Source: Carallia brachiata (taxonomy: Eukaryota; Streptophyta; Magnoliopsida; Malpighiales; Rhizophoraceae). Taken from it: 64,000 nt of DNA. The number at the start of each line of letters is the position of its first letter. Positions within the stretch are counted from its first letter, which is position 1. The position numbers and the translations under genes were made by a program. Below, in pieces: positions 1 to 10,608 of this stretch. A model generated the notes under the pieces. That model was given only the letters and a program-made list of their open reading frames with translations, searched no databases and was not told the DNA's origin. The stretch covers positions 1,231,797 to 1,295,796 of the forward strand of contig JADCRB010000060.1 in assembly GCA_021464245.1 (NCBI GenBank). Direction: 5' to 3'.

Positions 1-866
1 GGAAAGCAGCGTGCTTGTGGAAGGAGTTGGTGCACTTGGATCATAAAGTCAGTTTCTTTTATGGAGATGCCTATGAATGGTTGAAGTTGAATCTATTAGA
101 CAAGAGTAGGGGAACCGAAGTGAGGGGTTGGCCTGTCCTTTTTGCCTCAACTTGCTAGTTCATATGGCAGTGGTGTAAAGATCAAGTCCTATCAGAGAAG
201 TCAATTCCTAAGTATCATGCTCCTGCAATTATTAAATGTGTTAAGGAATGTCGTAATGCAATGGGAAGAATTGGCAAAAGTCAAAGACAAACGAAGGCAC
301 CAAGGCTGGAGATGTTTGTGGGACAGTAGTTTCCTACTTTGATGTGGTGAAGCTAAATACGAATGGAGCCTTGCTAGGTAATCCTAGCCACACAAGACCT
401 AGTGGGCTTATGAAGGACTATTGAGGCTTATGGCTTAAAGGGTTCGCCATGAGTATTGGACATTGTATAGGTTTTGTCACCCAACTTGAACTATTTACAA
501 GGGGTTAGAGATGGCTTGGTAGCTAGGTGTTCAGAATTTATAGCTCGAAGTAGATTCCCAGCTAGCTATACAGGTGCTTCACAAAGGGGATCGTTCTACA
601 TACCTCAATGCTAACTTGATATAGTTGCCATGAGTTGCTTGCTAAAAGTTGGACAGTGCACATTTCCAACGTTTATAGGGAAGATAACCAAACTACAAAG
701 TGGTTGGCTAACTATGGATTAGAATTTCCTTATGGTTTATATGAGTTTGTTTGTCATCTAACAGATATGCACTTGATTTTGCTCGCCACGATCGGGGTAG
801 TGCCTGCTAGCCTCGTATGCAAGGTTAGGGTAACCAGAAATGAGGATGAGTTTTGTTTTGTTTGTT
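1..866 (+). pseudogene. LINE (L1-type) ORF2 C-terminus, decayed
   Basis: From the left edge one frame reads as the end of a plant non-LTR retrotransposon ORF2: zinc-finger-side motifs such as SRGTEVRGWPVLFASTC, then IPKYHAPAIIKC and AMGRIGKSQRQTKAP. From about 341 an RNase H (RVT_3) domain follows: VKLNTNGA..GNPS at the first catalytic-Asp strand, and near the end VYREDNQTTKWLANYGLEF, the usual C-terminal RNase H helix of these elements. Several stops and frame changes interrupt it, for example a stop near 155 and another near 421. In the family this domain degrades the RNA of the RNA:DNA hybrid during target-primed reverse transcription. The 5' part lies outside the window. The identity rests on motif order only. 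Confidence 0.75.
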
Positions 867-2215
867 AGGTATAACAGTCTACCCTTAGGGAAAAAAAACA
901 AAAAACAAAAGAAATGATGAATACATGTCTTTGATTTCCATATTGATGAAGTTCCAAATTGTGGCATGAGCCATAACTTTTTTTTTTATCTAGCATATTA
1001 TGCAATGTGTTAAGTGTAATTTTTTTATGATAAATTTGTTGTTTTAACCTCTACTTTATTATTCCAAACAAAAATAATGCTCTTTCTGCATATTAGACGT
1101 CAATTCTATTAGGTTTTTATTTTTGTGCTATAATCTATACAGAGTTTAAGCCAAAGCCCCTTTTGGCTCATAAATTATTGATTGTTTTGGCTTATAGTTA
1201 TGAGTAATCCAATAAAACTTTTTAGCTAGAGTGTTAATTATGAATGGCACTCCATGTCTACCTTTATTTCTTTTTTTTTTTTTGGAGTAAGTCTACCATT
1301 ATTTCTTCAATTTCCAAGCTTACTATCTTTTTTTTTTTTTGTGCAAAGAAAGCTTCCCGACTATCTATTTGATGAATGAAGAACGCTAGTGCTGTAATAG
1401 GCTAGTAATTCTTTCTTTCTTTCATTAGACATTGAATAGTGACTATTTGTTTTTTACTTTTTTTATCAAAAAAAGTGTAACGCAGGTATATTGGTATCTG
1501 CACATCGAGACCAAAGTTCAGCCGTTAGAAGTCCTCATTCAAGCTTCCCCATCGAGAAGACTCACTATCGAAGCACTGTTAAGTCTGAATGGGTCTCCGC
1601 CAAACCTGATTACAATGTTAATGAGTCTACAACTTAACATTATACTTATATTTAAATCTCCTTTTATTTGGGGGGAAGCACAAGCATTGAGACTTGAACC
1701 AAGGTCATTGTTGAGAGAGGCACATCGAATTTCCAACAGACTACTACTTCCAGTGGTGCGATTGTTTGTTGCATCATTATGTTCTACCGCGGGAATAACA
1801 GCAATAAAAACCAATAATGTGAAGGGATTGAAATCTTTGAGGTTGAAATACTGTAAATATTAAGAGTATAAACATTATGAGTATAAATATTAAGTAATGA
1901 AGCTGAAAGAGTACTATATTGAGAGTTTTATACATGTATAAGGTGAGATATGTTAAGTAATGTTGCTTTGAAACAACTTTATTTCTTAAATAATTCTTTA
2001 ATAAATCAATCTTAAATATTTGAAAAAGGGAATTGTGGGATATAAATTAATACTGAAAGAGTCATCAATAATTTAAATTATAGAAATAGATTTGGTGAAA
2101 GACAATTATAATTTTATTTTTATGCTCTTGTTAAACTACCTCTCTCTTTAGATAACATTTTACTCATAATTTTTGAAATTTGAATTAACCATTCGAATTA
2201 GAGGCTAAGCTATTA
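867..2215. other. AT-rich spacer, no gene recognised
   Basis: Many T and A homopolymer runs. An open frame at 1432-1863 has no recognisable domain and overlaps an open antisense frame. I see no RNA gene or clear repeat boundary. Confidence 0.5.
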
Positions 2216-2402
2216 ATAAACTTGTGGGGGCAACTGCCCCACTAAAATTATATATATATAATTTTGTGTTGTTGCCTCTACTATAGTATTATTTTTGCCC
2301 CACTGATTTTTTTTGCCCTTATAAGCCTATACAGTGACTTTTTTTTTTAAATGTATATGTAGGCTTTGCCTCCACTAAAAAATATTTTTGGATCCACCCC
2401 AA
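2216..2402. repeat. Possible fragment of a Tip100-like hAT end
   Basis: The stretch has the gggggcaactgcccc ... ttttggatccacccc composition that typifies ends of plant Tip100-like hAT elements. Only one convincing end is seen and no target-site duplication, so this is a weak call. Confidence 0.2.
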
Positions 2403-2820
2403 CCCATTCCTTTGAATAAAAAAAATTGCATCAATCATTCAAGCACCATGCCTAGTTATCGTGACCACTTCCTTTAGGCCTGCCTTAGAGGAAAAGAGAG
2501 TAAAGAGGTTATAATCCAGTCCATAACTTTCTAAAAAAACTCTCACAAGTCATTAACCATGCAGTCTAGTAGTAAAGTCGCTAGACTTTTAGTTTTAATA
2601 GCTGATAATCGAACTCTCATATTGACAAACAAAAAGAAACTTCCAAATTTTTTTTTCAAGTCTCTAGCTTGAAATCAAAATTTATAGGAGTATGAAGGTA
2701 AAATTAACCATCCAATTCAAAACAAAAAAATTTAAATGTTATGATTTTTAAGAAAAAAAAAAATTTAACCTAAAGTAAATTAACAAATTTATATTGATCT
2801 ATTGGTATTTTGTTTATAGG

Positions 2821-3099
2821 TTAATATAAAAAAAAAATCACCACTTCTACATCATATAACAAATCTAGCACATCCTTTAAAAAATAACAAAAATAGTATA
2901 ACTGAATTAGTTTATAAAAAATCTAGCATGCTGTTAATTGACACTAACGAAATTCATTAGAATGCACACGTGGCACCTCTACGTGTCAATAATTGGTCAT
3001 GTAATGTGTCACGTGTTATTTTAATTTAAAATTAATAAAAAATAAATAAACAATAAAAAATATATTTTAATATTTCTAAAATTTTTCTCTCTCCTCTTC
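2821..3099 (+). repeat. Interspersed repeat, copy A
   Basis: This copy matches the reverse complement of 15001-15199. Shared blocks in order are ttaatat plus an A-run plus tcacc, then caaatctagcacatc-like, then a gacgtgtca/acgtgtcaataatt block, then ttaatttaaaattaataaaaaa, ending tttttctctctcc. Copy A carries about 80 bp more in the middle. The family is unknown to me. Confidence 0.6.
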
Positions 3100-3217
3100 T
3101 TACACCATCCTAATGCCTTTAGAATATTCATACCTCTATTGCAGACCAATTCTATAATGGGGTGACTCCATGTCTGTTCATGCCAAAGTAGAAGACTTAG
3201 TCTCCATAGTTAGCTAG

Positions 3218-3446
3218 TGTTGTAGGTTGTAGTTCTTAGTTTTTAGCTTCTATATTTCCCATCATTATTAGTTCCTAGCCCCCATATTTCCCATTAGTTA
3301 TGCATATTGAGGACAGTACACTTAGTTGTTTGATTTTTGTTGTACAAGAGCCTATTAAGGCTTGAATGTTGATGAATAAAGGCACCAATCATTATTCAAC
3401 AAATTATCTTTATTGCTTTTCAGCAATTTCATGCTTCCCTAGTTCA
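3218..3446 (+). repeat. Possible solo LTR
   Basis: The 229-bp stretch starts TG and ends CA. It has an aataaa signal near 3375 followed by a short pyrimidine-rich tail, as at the R-U5 end of small copia LTRs. No primer-binding site follows and the flanking 5-mers (gctag / aaaac) do not match. Confidence 0.25.
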
Positions 3447-4120
3447 AAAACGATCAAAATAGCTCGCTCACGTTCAGCTAGGCAACAAGGTGGTCGACAA
3501 AGCCATATGTCCGATCCTAACCATAACAACCTCGCATAAAAATTAAACAACACCATGATTTGGAGTATCAAATGTGCCAAAAAAATGATTTGGAGTATTA
3601 AACCCCCCTATAACTACCCAATTCAATTATTTGGTATGTGTCCATATTAAAGTTAGAAAATCATGTAAAAGTGGCCAGTCAATTGCAAGTACTAAACACA
3701 ATATCATATACTAACAAAATCCAAATCAAACCAATTCAATCAAAACCCTAAAAATCACATCCATATGTCTAGCTTCCTCAAGGCCTTAGTAAAAAGAGTT
3801 TAGCTACTCATAATATAAAAGGTAACAATTAATCTTAACAAAGACATAGTATGTAATGAATAATAGAGGAAAACAAATATGATTTCACCCTTGGATGTTT
3901 TTGTGCTTTCCCTTTTCTTTGTTCTCTTCTTTCGGCTTTCTCTTGAGAGTGTTTTTCTTTTCATTCTAGCCATCTGAAGATACAACTGAGTGCTCTATAA
4001 AAATTCTCCAGCTGATTCTTTTTAGAAGAAAACCTTCTCATCCTAAAATTTAGAAGCCTTGAAAATCCTAAGAAAGAAGACTTTAATATCTTTCTTTTAA
4101 CCAAGTAGAGTCCTAGTAGG
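3447..4120. other. Spacer with no recognised gene
   Basis: Minus-strand open frames at 3800-3985 and 3961-4143 are short, lysine-rich and without domain signature. I see no other feature. Confidence 0.4.
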
Positions 4121-4235
4121 GTTGAAATAGGTTTGGGCTTCAACTGATTGCATCCAAACCTATTTCAACTCTAAAAGGTTAAAAATCACAATCAATGCTT
4201 CGAGGCGTGGGAACAAAGCATTGATTGTGATTTTT
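4121..4235. repeat. Two tandem perfect stem-loops at a retroelement edge
   Basis: The first inverted repeat pairs 4121-4136 with 4154-4169 (16 of 16 bp, 17-nt loop). The second pairs 4181-4200 with 4216-4235 (20 of 20 bp, 15-nt loop). The right arm of the second hairpin continues into sequence that matches the untranslated leader of the second Athila-like element near 47680. The left arm is therefore an inverted copy of element sequence made at its broken 5' edge. Confidence 0.85.
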
Positions 4236-4361
4236 GTTATTTTTGTTTGCTTTATTCTTTGTTTTGTTCATTAGCTGTTAGATTTAACTTAGCTTTAGTT
4301 TTATTTATTTAGTTTAAATTTTCGGTTTGCTTGTTTATTTTTTCGTGATTCTAGGTAGTGC

Positions 4362-6730
4362 ATGCAATTGCGATCATCTAAGAGCACTAATCTTCTTCCC
4401 TTGAACCTTGAGATCAAACGATTTTGTTGATAGAACCGGATATTAAAACGCGTAGAGATGGCTGAAACAGTGGGTGACAGGGATGGTCAGGTTATAGAAG
4501 ATCAAGCACTCAATAATAAATGGGGGGTGAGGAAGCAGGCTAGAATTAGCATGAAAGACCTCCAAAGGCCTGTAATTGGTCCTTCACCATCTTGCATCAG
4601 ACTGAGCATGACAGCTTGCAACTATGAGCTTAAGACCATGTTCTTTAACATGTTACCATCGTTTCATGGTCTACTATTTGTGGACCCACTTACTTTCTTG
4701 CGGGACTTCTACAGCACGATAGAGACTTTTCCTTTCGGAAGATGTTAGAGGATGAGTTGAAGATGAGATGCTTCCTTTACACCCTCAAAGATAAGATGAA
4801 GAGTTGGCTCATTAATCTGCCAGAGGGATCACTCACTACATGGGAGCAAATCTATAATAAGTTTATGCTGAAATTTTACTCTCCTCAGAAAACTGCAGAG
4901 CTTCTGGACAAAATTTGTTCCTTTTAAAAAATGGATGCTGAGCCCTTTCACGAGGCGTGGAAGAGGTTAAAAATGCTTCTAGTACAGTGCCCACACCATC
5001 AGTTTTCCAAGCCCCTCCAGATGCAATTCTTTTACGATGGTCTTGTTAGCAATTCTTAGATGTTGGTGGATTCGGCAGCTGGAGGGTATGTGGGTAATAA
5101 GTCAGCAGATGAGCTGTATAATATTTATGAGCTACTGGCTGATAACACCCAACAGAAAGTTATCAGAGGATATAGAGCTGGACCTTATGAGATATCTTCA
5201 CACGTTGATGTGGCATCCAAGATAGATGACCTATCTCAGTAAGTGAAGTTATTGTTGAGCAGAAACTTGATGCAGATGGAACAATGCCCTTATTGTGGAC
5301 ATTTTAGACATACCGAAGCCATTTGCATGCATAGAGACTTAAGCAAGTTGGTGGAAGAGATTAATTATGCTAGAGCTTATGCTGGAGAACAGCAGAAGAA
5401 TGACCTATACTCCAACACCTATAACTCCAGATGGTGTAACCATCCAAATTTTGGCTGGAAAGAGCATAGAAATATAAGGCAAGTAGTACCACTAGGGTTT
5501 CAGCAGCAGAGACCCCAATTTTAAGGTCAACAATCTCAACCTCAAGAGAAGAAGCCACAGATAGAAGATATGATCATGCAGTATATGTCAAAAATGGATG
5601 AGAGAATGACACAACAAGGTGCTGAGCTAAGGAAACTGAATCTAAAAATTGATTAAGTTGCATCCACTCACCAAGCCTTGATTCATACTTTGGAAGTACA
5701 GGTGGGTCAACGTGCCAAAGCAATTTCGACTAGGAGTCAAGGTCAACTCCCTAGTAATACTGAAATGAATCCAAAGAAGAGTGTTTTAGCCATTGCATTA
5801 AGAAGTGGGAAGGTGGTAGGAAATCCTGACGATGCTCAACAAAACTACAAGCCCACAGAATATGGTGGCAAAGAGGAGGAACCTGTGCAAGAGAAAGCTA
5901 AGGATGATGAACAGGGAAGGCAAGACAACATTGAGGAGCCAGTGTCACCCACTCCTCCCCCACAAGTCAAACCATATGTTCCGTCAATCCCATTTTCCAA
6001 TAAGCTGAAGAAGAGGAATGAGGACAAGAACTTTCTTAAGTTTTTTGACATATTTAAGAAGATCCACATCAACATTCCTTTTGCAGAGGCAATTGCACAG
6101 ATGCCAAATTATGCAAAGTTCTTGAAGGAGATCATATCAAACAAGAGGAAACATGAGGAAAATATCACAGTTACCTTAATTGAGGAGTGTAGTGCTATTC
6201 TTCAAAATAAACTACCTCCTAAGTTAAAGGGCTTAGGGACTTTTATTATCTCTTGTACTGTTGGTAGTTTAGATATTAATCATTGTTTATGTGACTTAGG
6301 AGCCAGCATTAATTTGATGCTTTTATCACTTTTTAGGAGGCAAAAAATAAGAGAATTGGAGCCAACCTTAGTGTCCTTGCAGCTTGCTGACTGGTCCATC
6401 AAGTATCTATATAGAAAGATCGAGGATGTGTTAGTTAAAGTGGGAAAATTCTATTTCCCAGCTGATTTTTTTGTGCTGGATATGGACGAAGATGTAGACA
6501 TCTCGATAATCTTAGGGAGGTTGTTCCTAGCCACTAGTAAGGCGCTCATCAATATAGAACAAGGAAAGCTAACATTCCGAGTAGGAAAAGAAGAGCAGGT
6601 ATTCCACGTATTCAAAATGTTGAAGAGTCCATCACTCGAGGATACATGCTTCACGGTGGAAACATTGAAGGCACCAAAAGAGGACCCATTCAAGATGCTA
6701 TTTGAGCAACTTATCCTAGAGGCAAAATAG
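4362..6730 (+). pseudogene. gag-protease of Athila-like element 1
   Basis: Gag plausibly begins at the ATG at 4362 (MQLRSSKSTNLLPLN), a position shared with element 2. The capsid region (YELKTMFFNMLPSFHG, LINLPEGSLTTWEQIY) runs to about 5250. A CCHC knuckle (CPYCGHFRHTEAIC) lies at about 5286-5328 and an aspartic protease with CDLGASIN near 6290-6315. The frame is broken by stops at 4428, 4431, 4925, 5057, 5240, 5522 and 5654 and by an indel near 4742. Most stops sit where element 2 has Gln or Arg codons, so C-to-T changes explain them. Gag packages the element RNA and the protease matures the polyprotein; this copy cannot do either. Confidence 0.85.
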
Positions 6731-6795
6731 AGCCAAACACCTTCCATTGCAGAGCCAACTCCGTTAGACTTAAAGTAGCCTTCTCTTCTTTTAGA

Positions 6796-7023
6796 GTATA
6801 ATTCTCTTGGAAGTGACTTCAAGAAGGGAGAGAAAGTGCTTCTCTATGATGCTTCTAGTGGGACAATCCGTGGAAGCGCAAGAAGAAAAGGCAATTATTA
6901 GGACCATTTACAGTGCGCAAGGTGTATTCTCAAGGAGCAATCGATATTTGTGAGAAATCTCGGGTGATTAAGGTTCACGGAGGCAACTTAAGGCCTCATC
7001 CTCTTTGTGATCATCCTCCTTAA
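6796..7023 (+). pseudogene. Remnant of integrase C-terminus, element 1
   Basis: The stretch reads FKKGEKVLLYDASSG ... LLGPFTVRKVYSQGAIDI with small frame breaks. It corresponds to KVLLFNSR ... [18 protein letters not shown] at the end of pol in element 2. It lies about 70 bp after the protease ORF, which shows that the whole RT-RNase H-integrase core was removed by one internal deletion. Confidence 0.75.
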
Positions 7024-7037
7024 TTCAAGGGAAGAAT

Positions 7038-7087
7038 GTCTAGCTATAGACGTTAAACATAGCGCTTGTTAAGAGGCAACCCAATGT
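7038..7087 (+). other. Conserved motif just 3' of pol, element 1
   Basis: The core gacgttaaacatagcgcttg followed by gaggcaacccaatgttta is nearly identical to 53255-53298 in element 2, just after its pol stop. It is conserved although both copies have otherwise decayed, and its function is unknown to me. Confidence 0.7.
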
Positions 7088-7409
7088 TTACTTTTAATTG
7101 TTTTAATTTGATTGATAAGCTTAAGTTAATTTGTTTTCTTTTTTTTTTTTTGTGTAGGAACTTTGGTAAGGAAAAGTATGTTCATAACAAAGCAACAAAT
7201 TACAAGCTACTTGATTCAGAGAGTATTTTTTTTACCCTCACCTTTGACCTTGTTGTTTGATAAATGAATATTATTTATCTTAAGTGTGGGGGTGCACATG
7301 AGTAGAAAAGTCATCATTTTGATGAGTATATGTGCGTTGATTGGAATATATATATATATATATATGCTCAAAGGGGATCCAAGAATAGATTTGAAAAAAA
7401 AAAAAAAAA

Positions 7410-7615
7410 GTGCACGACCTGGTCTGGTCATAGACCGGACAAGGTCCAGTTGCATGCTAGAATTAAAGATGGGAGCATCCTGGTCCGGTCCTATGCTGGA
7501 ATTATTGGGGATGACCGGAACTGGTCCAGTCATGGACTGGACAAGGTCTAGTCTCATTTTGCCTTCACAAGACCACTGAACTGGACTTGGTCTAGGTCCG
7601 GTCCACGTCCGGTTT
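7410..7615. repeat. GC-rich CCGGTC/GACCGG dyad cluster, element 1
   Basis: About ten copies of ggtccggt / accggac-type words occur in both orientations, so many local hairpins are possible. The same cluster occurs at the same place in element 2 (53800-54015), where it is less mutated. Here many CG dinucleotides have become TG or CA. Confidence 0.8.
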
Positions 7616-9022
7616 AATTCTGACCCAAAAAAAAAGGTTTATTTGTTTTTTTTTATTATTTTCCTTGATTCTACTCAACTCCTTGCATCTAGTTCTTTTA
7701 TTGCTTGCGTTGTTTTTGTCTTGTTTCTCCTTTTCAATGACTTAGATTCTTTCAGATTAGATTTATCTGCTTTCTAAGATTTAGGCTAGCATATGTTTTC
7801 GCTCTTTGTTTCCTTCTCTTTGTCTTCAATTCATTTTTCTCTTATTGTTTGATTCTAAGGTTGTTTGTTTGATGATGGTGGTGCACGTAAGTGTTGCTTT
7901 TTCCCTCCATTTTATCCAAGTAGTTTCGTTCTCTTTGTCTTCTTTTCTTGTAATTTATGTTTTTATTGCAACATTGAGGACAAGGTTGGCTAAGAGTGGG
8001 GAAGAGGTGTTATTTGAATTTTTGCCAAAATTTTTTGCTATTTAATGCTAATTTTTGTGTGCTTGCATGATTTTACATGAGTTTCACTTGAATTCTGTTT
8101 GAGCTGAATTTTTGGATGCCGATGATAGTACTAATGCATGCAAGGTTGATCTTTGAGTATTAGTTGACATTAACAAGTCAAATATGGTTAGCAGAGAACT
8201 TGTTCTACACTTGTAAAATTTTGTTTCTCATTTAATTTTAAAGTTGTGCAATGATCTTTTAAAGAGAGATGCTAACTTTTACAGATCTTCATGTAGTTTT
8301 TAATTATATACACTCATTTAAAGTATTTGAACAAACATTATATTCTCTTCTTCTCAAGAATTTTGGGGATATAATTTAGGAATTGAAAAAAAAAAAAAGG
8401 AAAATGATGCTTGCAAGTTGTTAATAAGTTATCTACTCCGCTGTTTTTGGTTACTGAGTAACTGGGGGGTCAGCATTACAATTGTTGGTCTTCACGTTAA
8501 AAGGTAGCTTGAATTATGAGTATGCAAAGCACTCTAAATATTTGCTTGTGAAGTAGTAATCGGGTACCAACACCACAAGTAATGGTATTCGTGTCAAAAA
8601 ACATGTCAGTATTTAGAGAAAAGTACTAAAGCCTCCGATTTATATAAAAAAAAAAAGTTGAAATAAATAATTTCTATTGATCCCTGGTGTGGTTTTGTAT
8701 TTTTAAGAGAAGATGATTTTTGTCCTTGGGTTTTGGATGAGTGTATGTGATTACTTTCTACATGACGGTAGTTAAGCATAATCATTGATTAATAATCTTG
8801 AACACATTTAATCAATGTAAAACGTGTTTTGTGGAGAATGAGGACGCTGTTGATTATATTTGACTAGTAAAGTGTTGAGTGATGCTTATAGATTGATCTT
8901 GTACTCTGTTAATGAGGCATTATTTCGAAATTTTGATTTGAATGAAATTTTTGTGAAGATCATGTGATATTTTTTATGTGTGATTGCTTGAGGACAAGCA
9001 ACAGTTCAAGTGTGGGGGAATT
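7616..9022 (+). other. 3' noncoding region of element 1
   Basis: An AT-rich tail without domains. It ends in a purine tract (gtgtgggggaa, about 9010-9020) immediately before the LTR, a plausible polypurine tract for plus-strand priming. An open frame at 7806-8045 is hydrophobic but has no recognisable family. Confidence 0.55.
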
Positions 9023-10379
9023 TGATAGGTTCAATATTTCCATAGATACTACGTGTAATTTTGTATCTAATTTAATATTTATTTATGAAAATATGATATT
9101 TGTTGGTGGATTTTACTTTTATTTGTTATTTTATATTTTGTAGGTCAAATAGATGCAAATAGAAGTAACTGGGGCGGATTTGATACTATTCGGATAGATT
9201 TCATAGTTTTGTGCACTGCTCGATTTTTCAGTCATAACTTCCTCTACACAAGTCGAAATTGGATGATATTTAGACCAAATCAAAGCTAAGAGATAAGGCT
9301 ACAAGTTTTCTGTTTTGACCAACTTCGGATTCTGTGTGGAAGAGGTCGAAATTTGGGTCCAAAAATACAGGGTCAAAACTGTCCAGAAAATTTACAAATC
9401 CTTTTCCGACTCGAATTTGGACTCTTTAGGGGTTATAATTTTATTATTTGAGGGTACTATAAATACTGAAGTTACATCAAAATTAGAGGATTTTTGGAGG
9501 CTATTCTTTTAGACAAAGGACAGAGAAAAAGTGTAGAGAGTGAAGAGGAGAATAGTATAAGGGAGGAACGCGAAGACGTCGGAAACGAGTTTTTAGATTT
9601 CTTTTCTTTTTTTTTCTTTTTCTTTTGAACTCTGTGATGTTAGATATTTGTTTATCTTTGGTTTCTAGCATGAGTGGCTAAAACCCTAAATTAGGACGAA
9701 AGGAATGTAACCTAGTTTAAGGTTGGATTATTTGATTTTTGTGGATATTTAATAGTTCTTTTGATTTTATTGCTTTTATATGTTGATAACTTGATTTGAT
9801 TTATTTATTTTGTTTTTAAACATGATTTTGTACCTGGCCATCATGGAAGTAGGCATAGGATTTGTGTTGAAATCAAAAAATGAGACACAATCGAGCACCA
9901 AATAGATAAACATACGAACTTTGAGTCAGACATGAGATAAGTTTATATGATGTTAGAAATTCTCTGTTCTTAATGAGTTTAATCTATTTTGTGTGATTTC
10001 GAGAGAAGATCACAATTAGATTGAATATGGTTAGGGTTGCTTGGCAAAGAACACTAACTAAAAAAAAGGATTGACATTCAAATTATTAATCCACAAAATT
10101 CATGTAATTCAGCTCTTCTAGGTAAAAACCCATAGCCCTAGTACCCTCTATCTTGTGTTCAATTTTAATTAATTTACCTCTGAATCTTCATTAGTATAAT
10201 TACTTAACTTAATTTAGTTTAATAGTTTTACTTTTATTTAATTTTTACAAATATTAAATTTTGTTTGAATAATATAAATCATAGTTAATATTTTGTTCCC
10301 TTGGGTTCGACACCTGGAGTATTCATCAGGTTTTATTACTACGATCGGCCCTGTACACTTGCAGGATTTTACCCGATCA
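9023..10379 (+). repeat. 3' LTR of Athila-like element 1 (1357 bp)
   Basis: It begins tgataggttcaata and ends ggattttacccgatca (TG...CA). It is collinear with the 5' LTR of element 2 at 46202-47646, sharing the blocks cataacttcctctacacaag, cgaagacgtcggaaacgag and gttcgacacctggagtattc. The U3 part is more diverged than R-U5. No matching LTR exists at the left side of this element. Confidence 0.85.
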
Positions 10380-10608
10380 CTGGCTCAGTCCGATTGATCG
10401 ATCAAAATTTTTTGTAACTTTCAACTTCTGATCTCCCAGTTGCATCGGTCGATCAATCGAAATTCGCTGTCCAAAAATATAACTTTTCCTATACAACACA
10501 AATAATAAGCCAAGTTAAGCACTTATAATATGTATAAAAGATTTTCTTATGAATTAACAAAAAAATAATCAAAATTAAGCAATTAAGGGCATAAAATATA
10601 ACATAAAT

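Larger units (their letters stand above)
4216..10379 (+). mobile_element. Athila-like Ty3/gypsy element 1, 5'-truncated, pol-deleted
   Basis: The internal region is collinear with the fuller element at 46202-54690: leader, gag start, protease, then a jump straight to the last part of pol, a conserved 3' motif, a GC-rich dyad cluster, a long noncoding tail and a 3' LTR. The 5' LTR and primer-binding site are missing. RT, RNase H and the integrase core are deleted between about 6740 and 6796. Lineage is inferred from gag and protease similarity to element 2, whose primer site matches tRNA-Asp as in Athila-type elements. Confidence 0.85.

Noticed and set aside
1432..1863. 143-codon ORF
   Set aside because: No recognisable domain, open antisense frame and AT-rich context.
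7216..7579. Overlapping ORFs around the (TA)n run and dyad cluster of element 1
   Set aside because: Low-complexity and repeat translation only.
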